11,829 nt of DNA from JBBILG01 sp037445085 (GCA_037445085.1 JBBILG010000060.1:1-11829), one strand, 5' to 3'; shown: positions 1 to 7,147, numbered from the stretch's first letter. Numbers and translations: made by a program. Notes: a model not told the origin generated them from the letters alone.

Positions 1-247
1 TCAGTGCGGGCGCGTGTGCGCGGATGCCCTCGATGAGGCGGGCGTAGGATTCCGCCCGCCAGCAGGGCTCTCCCGTCTTCTCGTCCCTGGCATGCAGGTG
101 GACTATGGTTACACCGATTTCGTGGGCGCGATGCACGTCCTCGATGATCTCGTTGGCGGAGATGGGTACGTGTGGCGTCATGGCCTTGCTGGGTAACATG
201 CCGGTAGGCGTGAAGTTGACGATGACGCCTGGCGGTTCCTCAAACAT
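1..247 (-). CDS. DUF849 / BKACE beta-keto-acid cleavage enzyme, N-terminal part (runs off left edge)
   Basis: I translated this by hand: 82 residues from the ATG at 247 to the window edge, with no stop. The family condenses a beta-keto acid with acetyl-CoA to give acetoacetate and a new acyl-CoA; the best-known member is Kce, 3-keto-5-aminohexanoate cleavage enzyme of lysine fermentation. Seen here are the opening strand VIVNFTPTG (residues 8-16), the element TPHVPIS (24-30), and the hallmark HLHARD at 50-55, whose two His (50 and 52) match the metal-binding pair of the TIM-barrel family, followed by TGEP. A GGGAG Shine-Dalgarno at 253-257 lies 5 nt before the start. It is last in the gene train seen here, 50 nt after the ATP-grasp gene. 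The substrate is unknown, and the catalytic residues of the second half lie outside the window. Family confidence is high; the role is inferred only from context. Confidence 0.85.
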   Translation of the reverse strand, partial: MFEEPPGVIVNFTPTGMLPSKAMTPHVPISANEIIEDVHRAHEIGVTIVHLHARDEKTGEPCWRAESYARLIEGIRAHAPAL

Positions 248-297
248 GCTTGCTCCCGGAGGGCTTCATTGGCGGGTGGCGCGTGGGCAGCAGATCC

Positions 298-1281
298 TTA
301 TAGCCGCTCACGTCCGGTTCGGAGCACAGCCAGCGCGGCTCCGGGGTCACGGCCTTGCGACCAGGCAAGCAAGGCGGCGGGTAGATTGGCGCCGGCCAGG
401 TGCTGGAAAGGGTAATCCCCCGTGAAACGAGGATTCAGGTCGATGATCCGTGGCTGCCCGTTGCCCATGCGCACGTCCGCTCCCCAGATGCCCTTGTGCC
501 CGGTCACGGCGGCCAGTTTTCGCGGCAGATCGCCCAGCATGTCCGGGGCGCGCGTGGTTGCGCGGTCGGATTCACCCGCACGCATCTCGTGTACCTCGGT
601 GATGAAATGTGCGGCAGGATGACCGGCGAAATCGTTGGCAAGGATCACACACAGTTCGGGTCCGTCGATATGTTCCTGGATCAGCACCAGTTGCTGGCCG
701 GCGATGCCCGGATGCTGGCGCGGGATGGTGTGCTCCAAATGGGTTTGGGCGCGCTGATAGGCACAGGCCAGGGATCGCTCATCCTGGCAGATGTCCAGGC
801 CCAGGGAACCAAAGCCATAGCGCGCCTTGACGATGAAAGGATAGCGCGCGGCACCTTCCCGCGCGCAGCGGATGGCTTCGTCCAGGCTCAGGGTGCTCCA
901 GGGAATGGCGAACCCCGCCGCGCGCAAGCGGTTGCCGCAGGCATGCTTGTCCAGGCACAGTTGTGCCCATTCCGCCGTGGGCAGCATCATGACGCCGGCG
1001 TCGACCGGCAACCTCTCGCCAGCCGTGGCGAGAAACAAGGTGTCCAGGTCGTGGCAGGAACAGAGCAGACCTATCTCGTAGTCCCGGCACAGCGCGGCAA
1101 TGCCTTCGACATAGTCCGGCCTATGCGAGAGGGGGGCGACGAAAGCGAGATCCGCCGCCAGCATGCCCGGGGTGTCGGCGATGCTGTTGGTGACGATCAC
1201 CCGGCCCCGCCCTGCCAGGGCCTCCTGGAAATAGCGGACCAGATAGCTTCTGCGCCCGACGCTGGTGAGCAGGACATTCAT
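298..1281 (-). CDS. ATP-grasp carboxylate-amine ligase, CarB-like (second ATP-grasp of the locus)
   Basis: This 327-residue cytosolic ATP-grasp protein probably activates a carboxylate as acyl phosphate and joins it to an amine. The N-terminal Rossmann-like domain starts MNVLLTSVGRRS (1-12), as in CarB- and PylC-like enzymes. Next come DK at 111-112, the nucleotide-binding lysine K152 in IVKARYGFGSLGL, an EHIDGPE segment (203-209), and the metal/phosphate site IDLNPRFTGD (280-289) with D281, N283 and R285. An ATG nine bases further out (1290) is possible, but the GGAGG at 1292-1296 is 1 nt from it and 10 nt from 1281, so I use 1281. It lies 25 nt after the PglD-like gene and 50 nt before the BKACE gene. 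It is clearly diverged from the other ATP-grasp gene at 2005-3114, so it is not a simple tandem copy. The substrates cannot be read from the sequence. Confidence 0.9.
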   Translation of the reverse strand: MNVLLTSVGRRSYLVRYFQEALAGRGRVIVTNSIADTPGMLAADLAFVAPLSHRPDYVEGIAALCRDYEIGLLCSCHDLDTLFLATAGERLPVDAGVMMLPTAEWAQLCLDKHACGNRLRAAGFAIPWSTLSLDEAIRCAREGAARYPFIVKARYGFGSLGLDICQDERSLACAYQRAQTHLEHTIPRQHPGIAGQQLVLIQEHIDGPELCVILANDFAGHPAAHFITEVHEMRAGESDRATTRAPDMLGDLPRKLAAVTGHKGIWGADVRMGNGQPRIIDLNPRFTGDYPFQHLAGANLPAALLAWSQGRDPGAALAVLRTGRERL

Positions 1282-1291
1282 GGCGCGCATG

Positions 1292-1296
1292 CCTCC
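1292..1296 (-). promoter_or_regulatory. Shine-Dalgarno GGAGG that decides the start of the second ATP-grasp gene
   Basis: A perfect GGAGG lies 10 nt before the ATG at 1281 and only 1 nt before the in-frame ATG at 1290. The spacing favours 1281, which also places the conserved MNVLLTS strand at residue 1. Confidence 0.6.
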
Positions 1297-1306
1297 GCGC
1301 CTGGAT

Positions 1307-1972
1307 TCACTGGACTTCCTTCAGCTGGTCGGCAGGGGTGGGCTGCAGGCGGGCGGGCACGCCTAGATAGAAGCCGTTTTCCCGCGTATCCGAGACGACC
1401 ACCGCGCCGGCGCCGATGAAGCAGCCGGGGGCGACCCTGATGCTGTCGCGTATGACCGCACCCGTGCCGATGACGCAGCGTTCGCCAACATGGACATCTC
1501 CGGCTATGGTGGCGCCGGGTCCCACCAGGCAGTGGGTATCGACCCGGCTGTGGTGGGACAGGACCGCCCCTGTGCGCAGCGAGCAGTTTTCGCGGATTTG
1601 CGCGAAGGGCCCGACGACCACGCCGGGGTAGAGGATGACATTGGGGTTGAGCTGCAGATCGGGTGGAATGATGGCGCCCTCCGCCACGAAAGGGATCAGT
1701 TCATAGCCCTTGGCCCGCGCTTGCGCCACCTTGCGCATGCGCAGGCGGTTCATTTCCTTCCAGCCTAGCGGGATGAGCATGCCGCAATCCGCCGGCGGGA
1801 AAACGGTTTCCACCTGTTCGAAATCCACTACCGGCAGCCCATGGAGTCGGTCCGTGTCGCGATACGCCGCGTCCACGGTGAAACCGACGACGCGGTAACC
1901 GCCACTGGAATGCGTCAGCAGGTGCCAGGTGACGCTGGAAGTGTTGGCGAGTCCGAATACCACGATATCCAT
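1307..1972 (-). CDS. PglD-like left-handed beta-helix acyltransferase
   Basis: This 221-residue protein is built like sugar N-acetyltransferases of the PglD/NeuD type. Residues 1-90 form a small Rossmann-like domain, starting MDIVVFGLANTSS. From about residue 104 a hexapeptide-repeat beta-helix follows: NPNVILYPGVVVG, then GPGATIAGDVHVG, CVIGTGAVI and FIGAGAVVVS. By alignment with PglD, H140 in LSHHSRVD is the likely catalytic base. Such enzymes move an acetyl or other acyl group from CoA to an amine on a UDP- or dTDP-amino sugar, sometimes to a hydroxyl. The upstream DegT-family aminotransferase could supply that amine, and the BKACE enzyme could supply an acyl-CoA; both links are inference. 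A GGAGG at 1982-1986, 9 nt before the ATG, supports the start. It ends 25 nt before the next ATP-grasp gene. Family is sure; acyl donor and acceptor are unknown. Confidence 0.88.
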   Translation of the reverse strand: MDIVVFGLANTSSVTWHLLTHSSGGYRVVGFTVDAAYRDTDRLHGLPVVDFEQVETVFPPADCGMLIPLGWKEMNRLRMRKVAQARAKGYELIPFVAEGAIIPPDLQLNPNVILYPGVVVGPFAQIRENCSLRTGAVLSHHSRVDTHCLVGPGATIAGDVHVGERCVIGTGAVIRDSIRVAPGCFIGAGAVVVSDTRENGFYLGVPARLQPTPADQLKEVQ

Positions 1973-2004
1973 TGCAAAAATCCTCCGTATTTCGCAAGCC
2001 CGGT

Positions 2005-3114
2005 CTACCCGGGGGGCTGTTTTCGCCAGTTCCCTTCGCGAATCAGCGCCTCGACGTTTCGTTCATCCAGTGCCCTGCTGGTCGGGACGCGCTTGATGGC
2101 CCTGCATCGCTCCTGCGTTTCCGGCGTCGGCAAGCGGATTCCGGAAAAGGCGCTTAATGCCAGGCCGACCTCGTCGTAGCCGAGCAGGTGGCGCGCCGCC
2201 GTGGCGCCGGTGAAGCGGCCGTTGTACTCGTAAATCGCCAGTTCGCCGCCGGGTGTCACCTGGCACTGTATATTCAGGGGGCCACGCCAGCCCTCGCGCG
2301 CGAATACGGCCGCACAATGCCGGCCAAGGGCCAGGGCCTGCTCGTCTTGCACGGCCTCGACGAACTCGCTGCGTCCCTGTTTCATGGTGTTGTGCGTGCA
2401 GCAGACACCGAGGCAATCGCCAGCAGGCCCGACCAGTGCCTGTATGGACAGTTTGACCGCCTCAAATGAATGAAACAAAGGAATTCCCTCGCCAGCGATG
2501 TTTTCTGCATAAGCGGTAACGGCCCGCGGCTCGCCGAGGTATCTCTGCAGGATGTACCCTGGCACGCCCGCCATGCGTTTTACCTGGGCACCGTCCAGCA
2601 GCAGCCGCACGCCCATGGAGGCAAACCCCTGGCGTGGCTTGGTGATGAGGGGGTAGCCATGCAACTCGGCAAATGCCAGCAGCAACGATGTATCGCATTC
2701 GCACGAGATCGTCTGCGCGTAAGGCAAGCCATGGCGTTCGGAAAACTCCCAGCTCGCAAGTTTGTCCAGCATGGCCATGGCTGTCGCTTCGCTGCCGCAG
2801 AGTGCGGGAGGCGCGCTGTGCGGCAGGGTGGCGCGCAGACTGGCCAGGAAAAGGATGTCCTCGTCACGGCAGGGAATCACCAAGGCCGGCCGAACCACCT
2901 CGCAGACTTGCAGGAAGCGCTCGCGGAAGCGCTCCGGCTCGGTGCTTCCCCTCGGCGCCAGCCAGGCTTCATCGTATTCGTAGAGCGCGGGGTCGCGGGC
3001 TTCGCTGTTGAGCGCCACCAGATGCAGTTCGTGCCGGCGCGCGGCCAATGCGGACAGGACATTCTGGCCGACCAGGCTGGCGCCGGAAGTAAACAGAAGC
3101 GTGCTAGTGGTCAT
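2005..3114 (-). CDS. ATP-grasp carboxylate-amine ligase, CarB-like (first ATP-grasp of the locus)
   Basis: This is a 369-residue ATP-grasp enzyme. The pre-ATP-grasp domain begins with LLFTSGASLVGQNVL (6-20). DK occurs at 117-118, and the ATP-binding lysine is K159 in ITKPRQGFASMG. YILQRYL (187-193) is the hinge strand that contacts adenine in this fold. N281 and Q283 in NIQCQV and E296, N298 and R300 in IYEYNGRFTG match the metal- and phosphate-binding residues, so the active site looks intact. Both ATP-grasp proteins of this locus share the final pattern N-x-RFTG, but the rest differs widely, suggesting two different ligation steps. It starts 16 nt after the PrpD-like gene, with an AAGGGA element 7 nt before the ATG, and ends with TAG 32 nt before the PglD-like gene. 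Likely reaction: ATP-dependent amide bond formation; substrates unknown. Confidence 0.9.
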   Translation of the reverse strand: MTTSTLLFTSGASLVGQNVLSALAARRHELHLVALNSEARDPALYEYDEAWLAPRGSTEPERFRERFLQVCEVVRPALVIPCRDEDILFLASLRATLPHSAPPALCGSEATAMAMLDKLASWEFSERHGLPYAQTISCECDTSLLLAFAELHGYPLITKPRQGFASMGVRLLLDGAQVKRMAGVPGYILQRYLGEPRAVTAYAENIAGEGIPLFHSFEAVKLSIQALVGPAGDCLGVCCTHNTMKQGRSEFVEAVQDEQALALGRHCAAVFAREGWRGPLNIQCQVTPGGELAIYEYNGRFTGATAARHLLGYDEVGLALSAFSGIRLPTPETQERCRAIKRVPTSRALDERNVEALIREGNWRKQPPG

Positions 3115-3130
3115 ATGGACTTCCCTTGGG

Positions 3131-4534
3131 TCAAGCCGGGCGTTGGCTGTTCAGGGAGCGGAACAGGCGGGTCAGTTCAGCGACATTGTGCAACCTTTCG
3201 ACGGCGTGGAGCATGCCGAGCAGTTCCTCGGTGGCGGCCGGCGAAAGCGAGGGCGGGCACAGGTTGCGGAATTTTCCCTCGATATCCTCGTCGCTGAGGG
3301 GGTTGAGAGGGTGTCCCCTGGGCTGCACGACATCGTGTCGCAGGTGTTGCCCGTCGCGTAAGCGGATTTCGATGCGGGACGGCCAGTTTGGCAAGACCCC
3401 GGCATGTGCCCGGGTCAGTTGGCCATCCTCGATCACCGTGATCCTGTCCATCAAGGCATGCAGGGCGGGATCGGCCAGCCGTTCCTCGGCAAAACTGGCC
3501 AGGGTGATGTCGCCGTCGATCAGCGCCACGGCGGCCAGATACGGCATGCTGTGGTCGGCGGTTTCTCTTGTGGCCGGCCGCCATTTTTCCTGGTGGTCCC
3601 CGGCGCCGCCGCCGATCGCATGCCATCCCCCCCAGTGCATGGCGATGGTCATCGATTCGATATCCTCGACCCGGATCTCGGCGCGCATCCGCAGCAAGGC
3701 CGAGATCGGCCCTTGCGCGTTGTAGTCGGCGGGGTAGGCTTTCAGGCCGGTTGACTCGATGGCGCACATGCCGTCGACCGGCTGGCCGATGTCGCTCAAG
3801 TCAAAGGCGGGCAGCCCCAGCAGCGCGTTGAATCCGGAAATGCCTGCAAACGGTGCTTCAGGCCCGGTCAATCCTTCCTTCGCGAGCCGCGCGGCGAAAA
3901 CCGCCATCATCGCGCAATGCGCGGTCGCGCAGCCTTTCCAGTCCGACAGCATGCCGGATCGGGCTACGCGCAGCGGTATGTTGGGCGTCAGCGCGATGGC
4001 AATCGCATGGGCGGTCTGCTGGCGGTCAAGGCCCAGGATGACACTCGCGCCGAGCACGCCGCCCAGCACCGTCCACACCTGGTCGATGTGGCGCTTGCGC
4101 AGGGCATCGCCATACAGGCCGCCACGGCGCAACGCGGCGACCGTTTCATACTCGACGTGGATGGCGCGCAGCAAGGTGTCGCCACTGGCTTGCAGTGGCT
4201 CGGCAAGCGCCAGCGCGGCGGGGATCATGTCGCTTGGATGGCCGCCGTTGCCGGTGTCGTTGTAGTCCAGATGACGAATCATCACGGTGTTGGCGAAAGC
4301 GGCGTATTCGGGGGTGGTTTTTTCTTCCAGACCGAACACGGAGGCGCCCAGGCGGCTGCTGGCCGTGCCGGCGATGCTCCTGGCGACTCTCGCCGGGCGG
4401 CTGTCGAGCGCCCCGAGCGCGCAGGCTACCGAGTCGATCAGATGTCGCTTGGCCGCCCGGCAAACGTGAAGGGGCAGCGGTTCGCCGCTTTGCCCGGTGG
4501 CATAGTCGACCAAAGCCGTTGTGGTCGCATCCAT
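3131..4534 (-). CDS. MmgE/PrpD-family protein (2-methylcitrate dehydratase / cis-aconitate decarboxylase fold)
   Basis: This 467-residue protein has the full length of the MmgE/PrpD family, which acts without an iron-sulfur cluster on tri- and dicarboxylates: 2-methylcitrate dehydration, cis-aconitate decarboxylation or iminodisuccinate epimerisation. Conserved stretches are HLDYNDT (88-94), GHPSDMIPAALALAE (98-112), RHIDQVWTVLG (148-158), SDWKGCATAH (197-206), LKAYPADYNAQG (264-275, with K265 at the spot of the active-site lysine in cis-aconitate decarboxylase) and ETADHSMPY (324-332). The key His and Lys appear present. No citrate synthase (prpC) or lyase (prpB) is nearby, so methylcitrate-cycle duty is unlikely. 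It lies 12 nt after the Mur-type ligase and 16 nt before an ATP-grasp gene, which suggests that it prepares a carboxylic acid for ligation or epimerises a product (inference). The Shine-Dalgarno sequence is weak, so translation may be coupled to the upstream gene. Confidence 0.9.
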   Translation of the reverse strand: MDATTTALVDYATGQSGEPLPLHVCRAAKRHLIDSVACALGALDSRPARVARSIAGTASSRLGASVFGLEEKTTPEYAAFANTVMIRHLDYNDTGNGGHPSDMIPAALALAEPLQASGDTLLRAIHVEYETVAALRRGGLYGDALRKRHIDQVWTVLGGVLGASVILGLDRQQTAHAIAIALTPNIPLRVARSGMLSDWKGCATAHCAMMAVFAARLAKEGLTGPEAPFAGISGFNALLGLPAFDLSDIGQPVDGMCAIESTGLKAYPADYNAQGPISALLRMRAEIRVEDIESMTIAMHWGGWHAIGGGAGDHQEKWRPATRETADHSMPYLAAVALIDGDITLASFAEERLADPALHALMDRITVIEDGQLTRAHAGVLPNWPSRIEIRLRDGQHLRHDVVQPRGHPLNPLSDEDIEGKFRNLCPPSLSPAATEELLGMLHAVERLHNVAELTRLFRSLNSQRPA

Positions 4535-4546
4535 ATCCGGTGCTCG

Positions 4547-5947
4547 CTACAGGAGTGGTTGAAGGACAAAGGTGTCCGCGCTCAGGAAGTTCGGCAAGGT
4601 GGCCCTGGTTTCAGGCGCATCGTTGCACGTAGCGCGCGACGAAATGTTTTCGAACAGTGCTGGCGGGACGTTCAGCAGGGGGCATGTATCGCAGGTGGCG
4701 ACCTTCGCAGCGCAATAGGTGGCAGGACAACTCGCCGGCCGGCCCTGCAAGCGCAGGGTGATGCGGCGCAGGCGACGCCTGGATTGACCCTTGACCAGGA
4801 GAACGTCACCCCGCCGCAGCGTGGCCAGCAGCACGGATACGGCATGGTCGAGATCGGTGCCGATGATGTGGATATCCTCCTTGTTCATGCCGGCGGCAAT
4901 CGCCCCGCTCCGTATGCCGCTGATGCTCTTGGCGGTGTTGAGGCAATACACCGCGTCGGTCGATTCTGCGCATAAGCGGCCGATCTCCCGGTTGATGTCG
5001 CCTTGTTTGCCGGGCGGATCTTCCACTCCGCCGAACAGAAAGATGCGTCGGCTGGCCGGCAGTTTGGCCAGGGCGAGCAAGGCGGCGTGCACGCTTTCGA
5101 GGCTGCCCTTGTAGCTGTCGTCGAGGATGCTGAAGCCGGCCTCCGCATGTATCAGTTCCATGCGTCCCTCTACAGGCGAAAGCTCGGCCATGGCTGCCGC
5201 AGAAGCTGCCAGGTCATGCCCCTCCCATTCGGCAACAGCGAGGGCGGCAAGCAGGGGATAGACCATGTGTTCACCGACGAGGGGGGAGCCGATCACCATT
5301 TCCCGGTCGCGCAAGCGGGCGGTGAAACACAGGCCGGCGGCGGAGCTTTCGAGGTTGCAGGCCCGGATATCGTTGTCCGGACCCAGACCAAAGAACACCA
5401 CCTTCGCCGCGGTTTGCCCGGCCATCCAGCGGACGTTCTCGTCATCGCCGTTGAGGAAGGCCACCTGGCCCGCGTCGAGGCGCCCGAGGATCTTCACCTT
5501 TTCCTCGCGCGTGTGCTTAAGGCTGGGAAAGGCGCGGTAATGGTCGCTCTTGATGGCGGTCATGACCACGATGTCGGGCCGCAGGAGACGCGCATAGCCC
5601 TCCATCCAGCCCGGTCCGGCGATACCCGCCTCGATGGCGGCATGACGATCCCCAGGCCGAATCCGCAACAGGTTCAGGGCCAGGGCGGCCCCGTAGTTCG
5701 AATGGTTGAAGCCACGCTCCGGGCAGGCCAGCGCCGCGTGCAACGTCCTTCGCGTGGTGGTTTTTCCCACCGAGCCCGCCACCACGGCGACGCGGGTGCG
5801 GGCGAGGAGGGTGCGCCGATACAGGCGCGCCAGCCAGCGGAGTGGCGTGGACATGCATTCCAGTTCCCTGCGCAGGAATAGGTGCGGGGAATGCGGGAGG
5901 TCGATGAGCAACCTGGCGAGGTCGCGCGGAATGCGAAGCAAGCCCAT
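4547..5947 (-). CDS. MurF-like Mur-family amide ligase with short N-terminus and Cys-rich C-terminal tail
   Basis: This 466-residue ATP-dependent ligase of the Mur family joins an amino group to a carboxylate through an acyl phosphate. Visible marks are the P-loop GSVGKTTT (58-65), NHSNYG (81-86), the SLKHTREEK segment (142-150) with K150 at the place of the carbamylated lysine, LNGDDENV (165-172), VEGRMEL (259-265), ILDDSYKGSLES (274-285), and the C-domain motif LLVKGQSRRRL (383-393). These motifs follow MurF most closely. Two differences stand out. Only 57 residues precede the P-loop against about 105 in MurF, so the UDP-MurNAc-binding domain is missing or reduced. About 65 residues follow the usual end, with Cys at 407, 412, 419 and 422 (CX4CX6CX2C), resembling a metal-binding knuckle. 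It is not in a cell-division cluster, so a peptidoglycan role is unlikely. The ATG at 5947 is the best start, though its ribosome site is weak; M32 is an alternative. Confidence 0.85.
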   Translation of the reverse strand: MGLLRIPRDLARLLIDLPHSPHLFLRRELECMSTPLRWLARLYRRTLLARTRVAVVAGSVGKTTTRRTLHAALACPERGFNHSNYGAALALNLLRIRPGDRHAAIEAGIAGPGWMEGYARLLRPDIVVMTAIKSDHYRAFPSLKHTREEKVKILGRLDAGQVAFLNGDDENVRWMAGQTAAKVVFFGLGPDNDIRACNLESSAAGLCFTARLRDREMVIGSPLVGEHMVYPLLAALAVAEWEGHDLAASAAAMAELSPVEGRMELIHAEAGFSILDDSYKGSLESVHAALLALAKLPASRRIFLFGGVEDPPGKQGDINREIGRLCAESTDAVYCLNTAKSISGIRSGAIAAGMNKEDIHIIGTDLDHAVSVLLATLRRGDVLLVKGQSRRRLRRITLRLQGRPASCPATYCAAKVATCDTCPLLNVPPALFENISSRATCNDAPETRATLPNFLSADTFVLQPLL

Positions 5948-6040
5948 GTCTATGCGCCTGCCGCTGTCGCCCGGCGCAGCCTCCCGCCCATGAACACCAC
6001 CTGGCCGCGCCCGGCAAGCGGGGCCGTCGCGGAGGGGGGC

Positions 6041-7144
6041 TCAGTGGCAAACAAGGTCAAGGATTCGCTCGATGTCGGCATCCTCCAGGTCCGGGAAGAT
6101 GGGCAGGCAAAGCACGCTGCGGGATATCCTGCGGGCATGGGGCAACTTGTCGGGGGCGGCGGATGGCAGTCCGCGGTACATGGGAAAGTCGCTGATCAGC
6201 GGGAAGAAGTAGCGCCGCGCAAAGATGCCTTCCTTGCGCAGTTTCTCGTACAGGGCATCGCGGCTCACGGGGGATGCCGCGTCGATGAAGACAGGGTAGT
6301 AGGAGGCGTTGCCCCGGGCGTCCGCAACCGGCTGCAACAGGTGGATGCCGGGGACCTGCGCGAGGGCCTGGCGGTAGCGAGCCTCGATTTGCCGCCTGCG
6401 TTGCAAGGCGCTGTCGATATGCTTCAGTTGCAGCAGGCCGAGCGCCGCGTTGAATTCGCTCATCTTGCCGTTGATGCCGGGAGCGGTGACGGTCACCTCG
6501 TTGGCGAAGCCGAAGTTCTTGAGGTAGTCCACGCGCTGCTTGGTCTTGGCGTCCGGACAGACAATCGCGCCGCCCTCGAAGGTGTTGAACACCTTGGTGG
6601 CGTGGAAACTCAGGACCGACAGGTCGCCGTGCCTGAGCAGGCTCTCGCCACGGTATTCAACCCCGAAGGCGTGGGCCGCGTCGTAGATCACCTTCAAGCC
6701 GTAGGTGTCCGCAATCGCCTGAATGGCGTCCACGTCGCATGGCGTGCCATAGCAATGCACGGGAAGGATGGCGGTGGTGAGCGGAGTGATCGCCTCCTCG
6801 ATCCTGGCGGGGTCGATGTTGCACGTGGCGGGGTCGATGTCCACGAATACCGGCTTCAGGCTGTTCCACAGCAGGGAGTGCGCCGTGGCGACGAAGGAAT
6901 AGGGGGTGGTGATGACTTCGCCGCTGATGCGCAGGGCTTGCAGCGTGGTGACCAGCGCAATGGTGCCATTGGCGAACAAAGATAGATGATCGACGCCCAG
7001 GTATTCGCAGAGGGCCTGTTCCAATTGCTTGTGGAATGGCCCGTTGTTGGTCAGGATCTTGCGCGCCCATATCTCCTCCAGATAGGGAATCAGTTCGCCC
7101 AGGGGTGGGAGATTGGGCTGAGTGACGTAGATGGGGGCGGGCAA
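6041..7144 (-). CDS. DegT/DnrJ/EryC1/StrS sugar aminotransferase, VioA/WecE-like, TTG start
   Basis: This 367-residue PLP enzyme very likely transfers an amino group from glutamate to a nucleotide-linked 4-keto-6-deoxyhexose in the cytosol. The Schiff-base lysine is K184 in SFHATKVFNTFEGG (179-192); D155 in YDAAHAFG holds the PLP ring nitrogen; NGPFHKQLEQAL (34-45), FANGTIAL (57-64) and KMSEFNAALGLLQL (227-240) are typical of the family. The wording around the lysine is closest to VioA-like enzymes that make dTDP-4-amino-4,6-dideoxyhexoses, but sugar and regiochemistry cannot be fixed from sequence. The start is TTG: between the preceding stop and the conserved VTQPNLPPLGEL (7-18) there is no ATG or GTG in frame, and GAGGA lies 3 nt upstream of the TTG. 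It lies 12 nt after the double-kinase gene, so it links the LPS-core block to the downstream tailoring genes. No nucleotidyltransferase or 4,6-dehydratase is in the window. Confidence 0.92.
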   Translation of the reverse strand: MPAPIYVTQPNLPPLGELIPYLEEIWARKILTNNGPFHKQLEQALCEYLGVDHLSLFANGTIALVTTLQALRISGEVITTPYSFVATAHSLLWNSLKPVFVDIDPATCNIDPARIEEAITPLTTAILPVHCYGTPCDVDAIQAIADTYGLKVIYDAAHAFGVEYRGESLLRHGDLSVLSFHATKVFNTFEGGAIVCPDAKTKQRVDYLKNFGFANEVTVTAPGINGKMSEFNAALGLLQLKHIDSALQRRRQIEARYRQALAQVPGIHLLQPVADARGNASYYPVFIDAASPVSRDALYEKLRKEGIFARRYFFPLISDFPMYRGLPSAAPDKLPHARRISRSVLCLPIFPDLEDADIERILDLVCH

Positions 7145-7147
7145 TTG

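Noticed and set aside
400..1419. Plus-strand open frame (339 codons) opposite the second ATP-grasp gene
   Set aside because: The minus-strand protein has clear ATP-grasp motifs; the plus-strand product is rich in Arg/Gly/Ala and matches nothing I know.
3131..4534. Methylcitrate-cycle operon
   Set aside because: Only a PrpD-family gene is present, with no methylcitrate synthase, lyase or regulator nearby.
3917..4975. Long plus-strand open frame (352 codons)
   Set aside because: It spans parts of the PrpD-like and Mur-type genes in antisense, with no recognisable domain; open only because of high GC.
4547..5947. Canonical murF of peptidoglycan synthesis
   Set aside because: Short N-terminus, extra Cys tail and location outside a cell-division cluster argue against it.
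5882..6985. Long plus-strand open frame (367 codons)
   Set aside because: It is antisense to the aminotransferase gene; its translation shows no family motif and reads as a GC-rich shadow.
1..7144. Recent horizontal transfer of the tailoring module judged by base composition
   Set aside because: Hand counts of single 60-base lines gave roughly 53-68% G+C in the left part and 65-70% in the right; the ranges overlap and the sample is too small to claim a shift.
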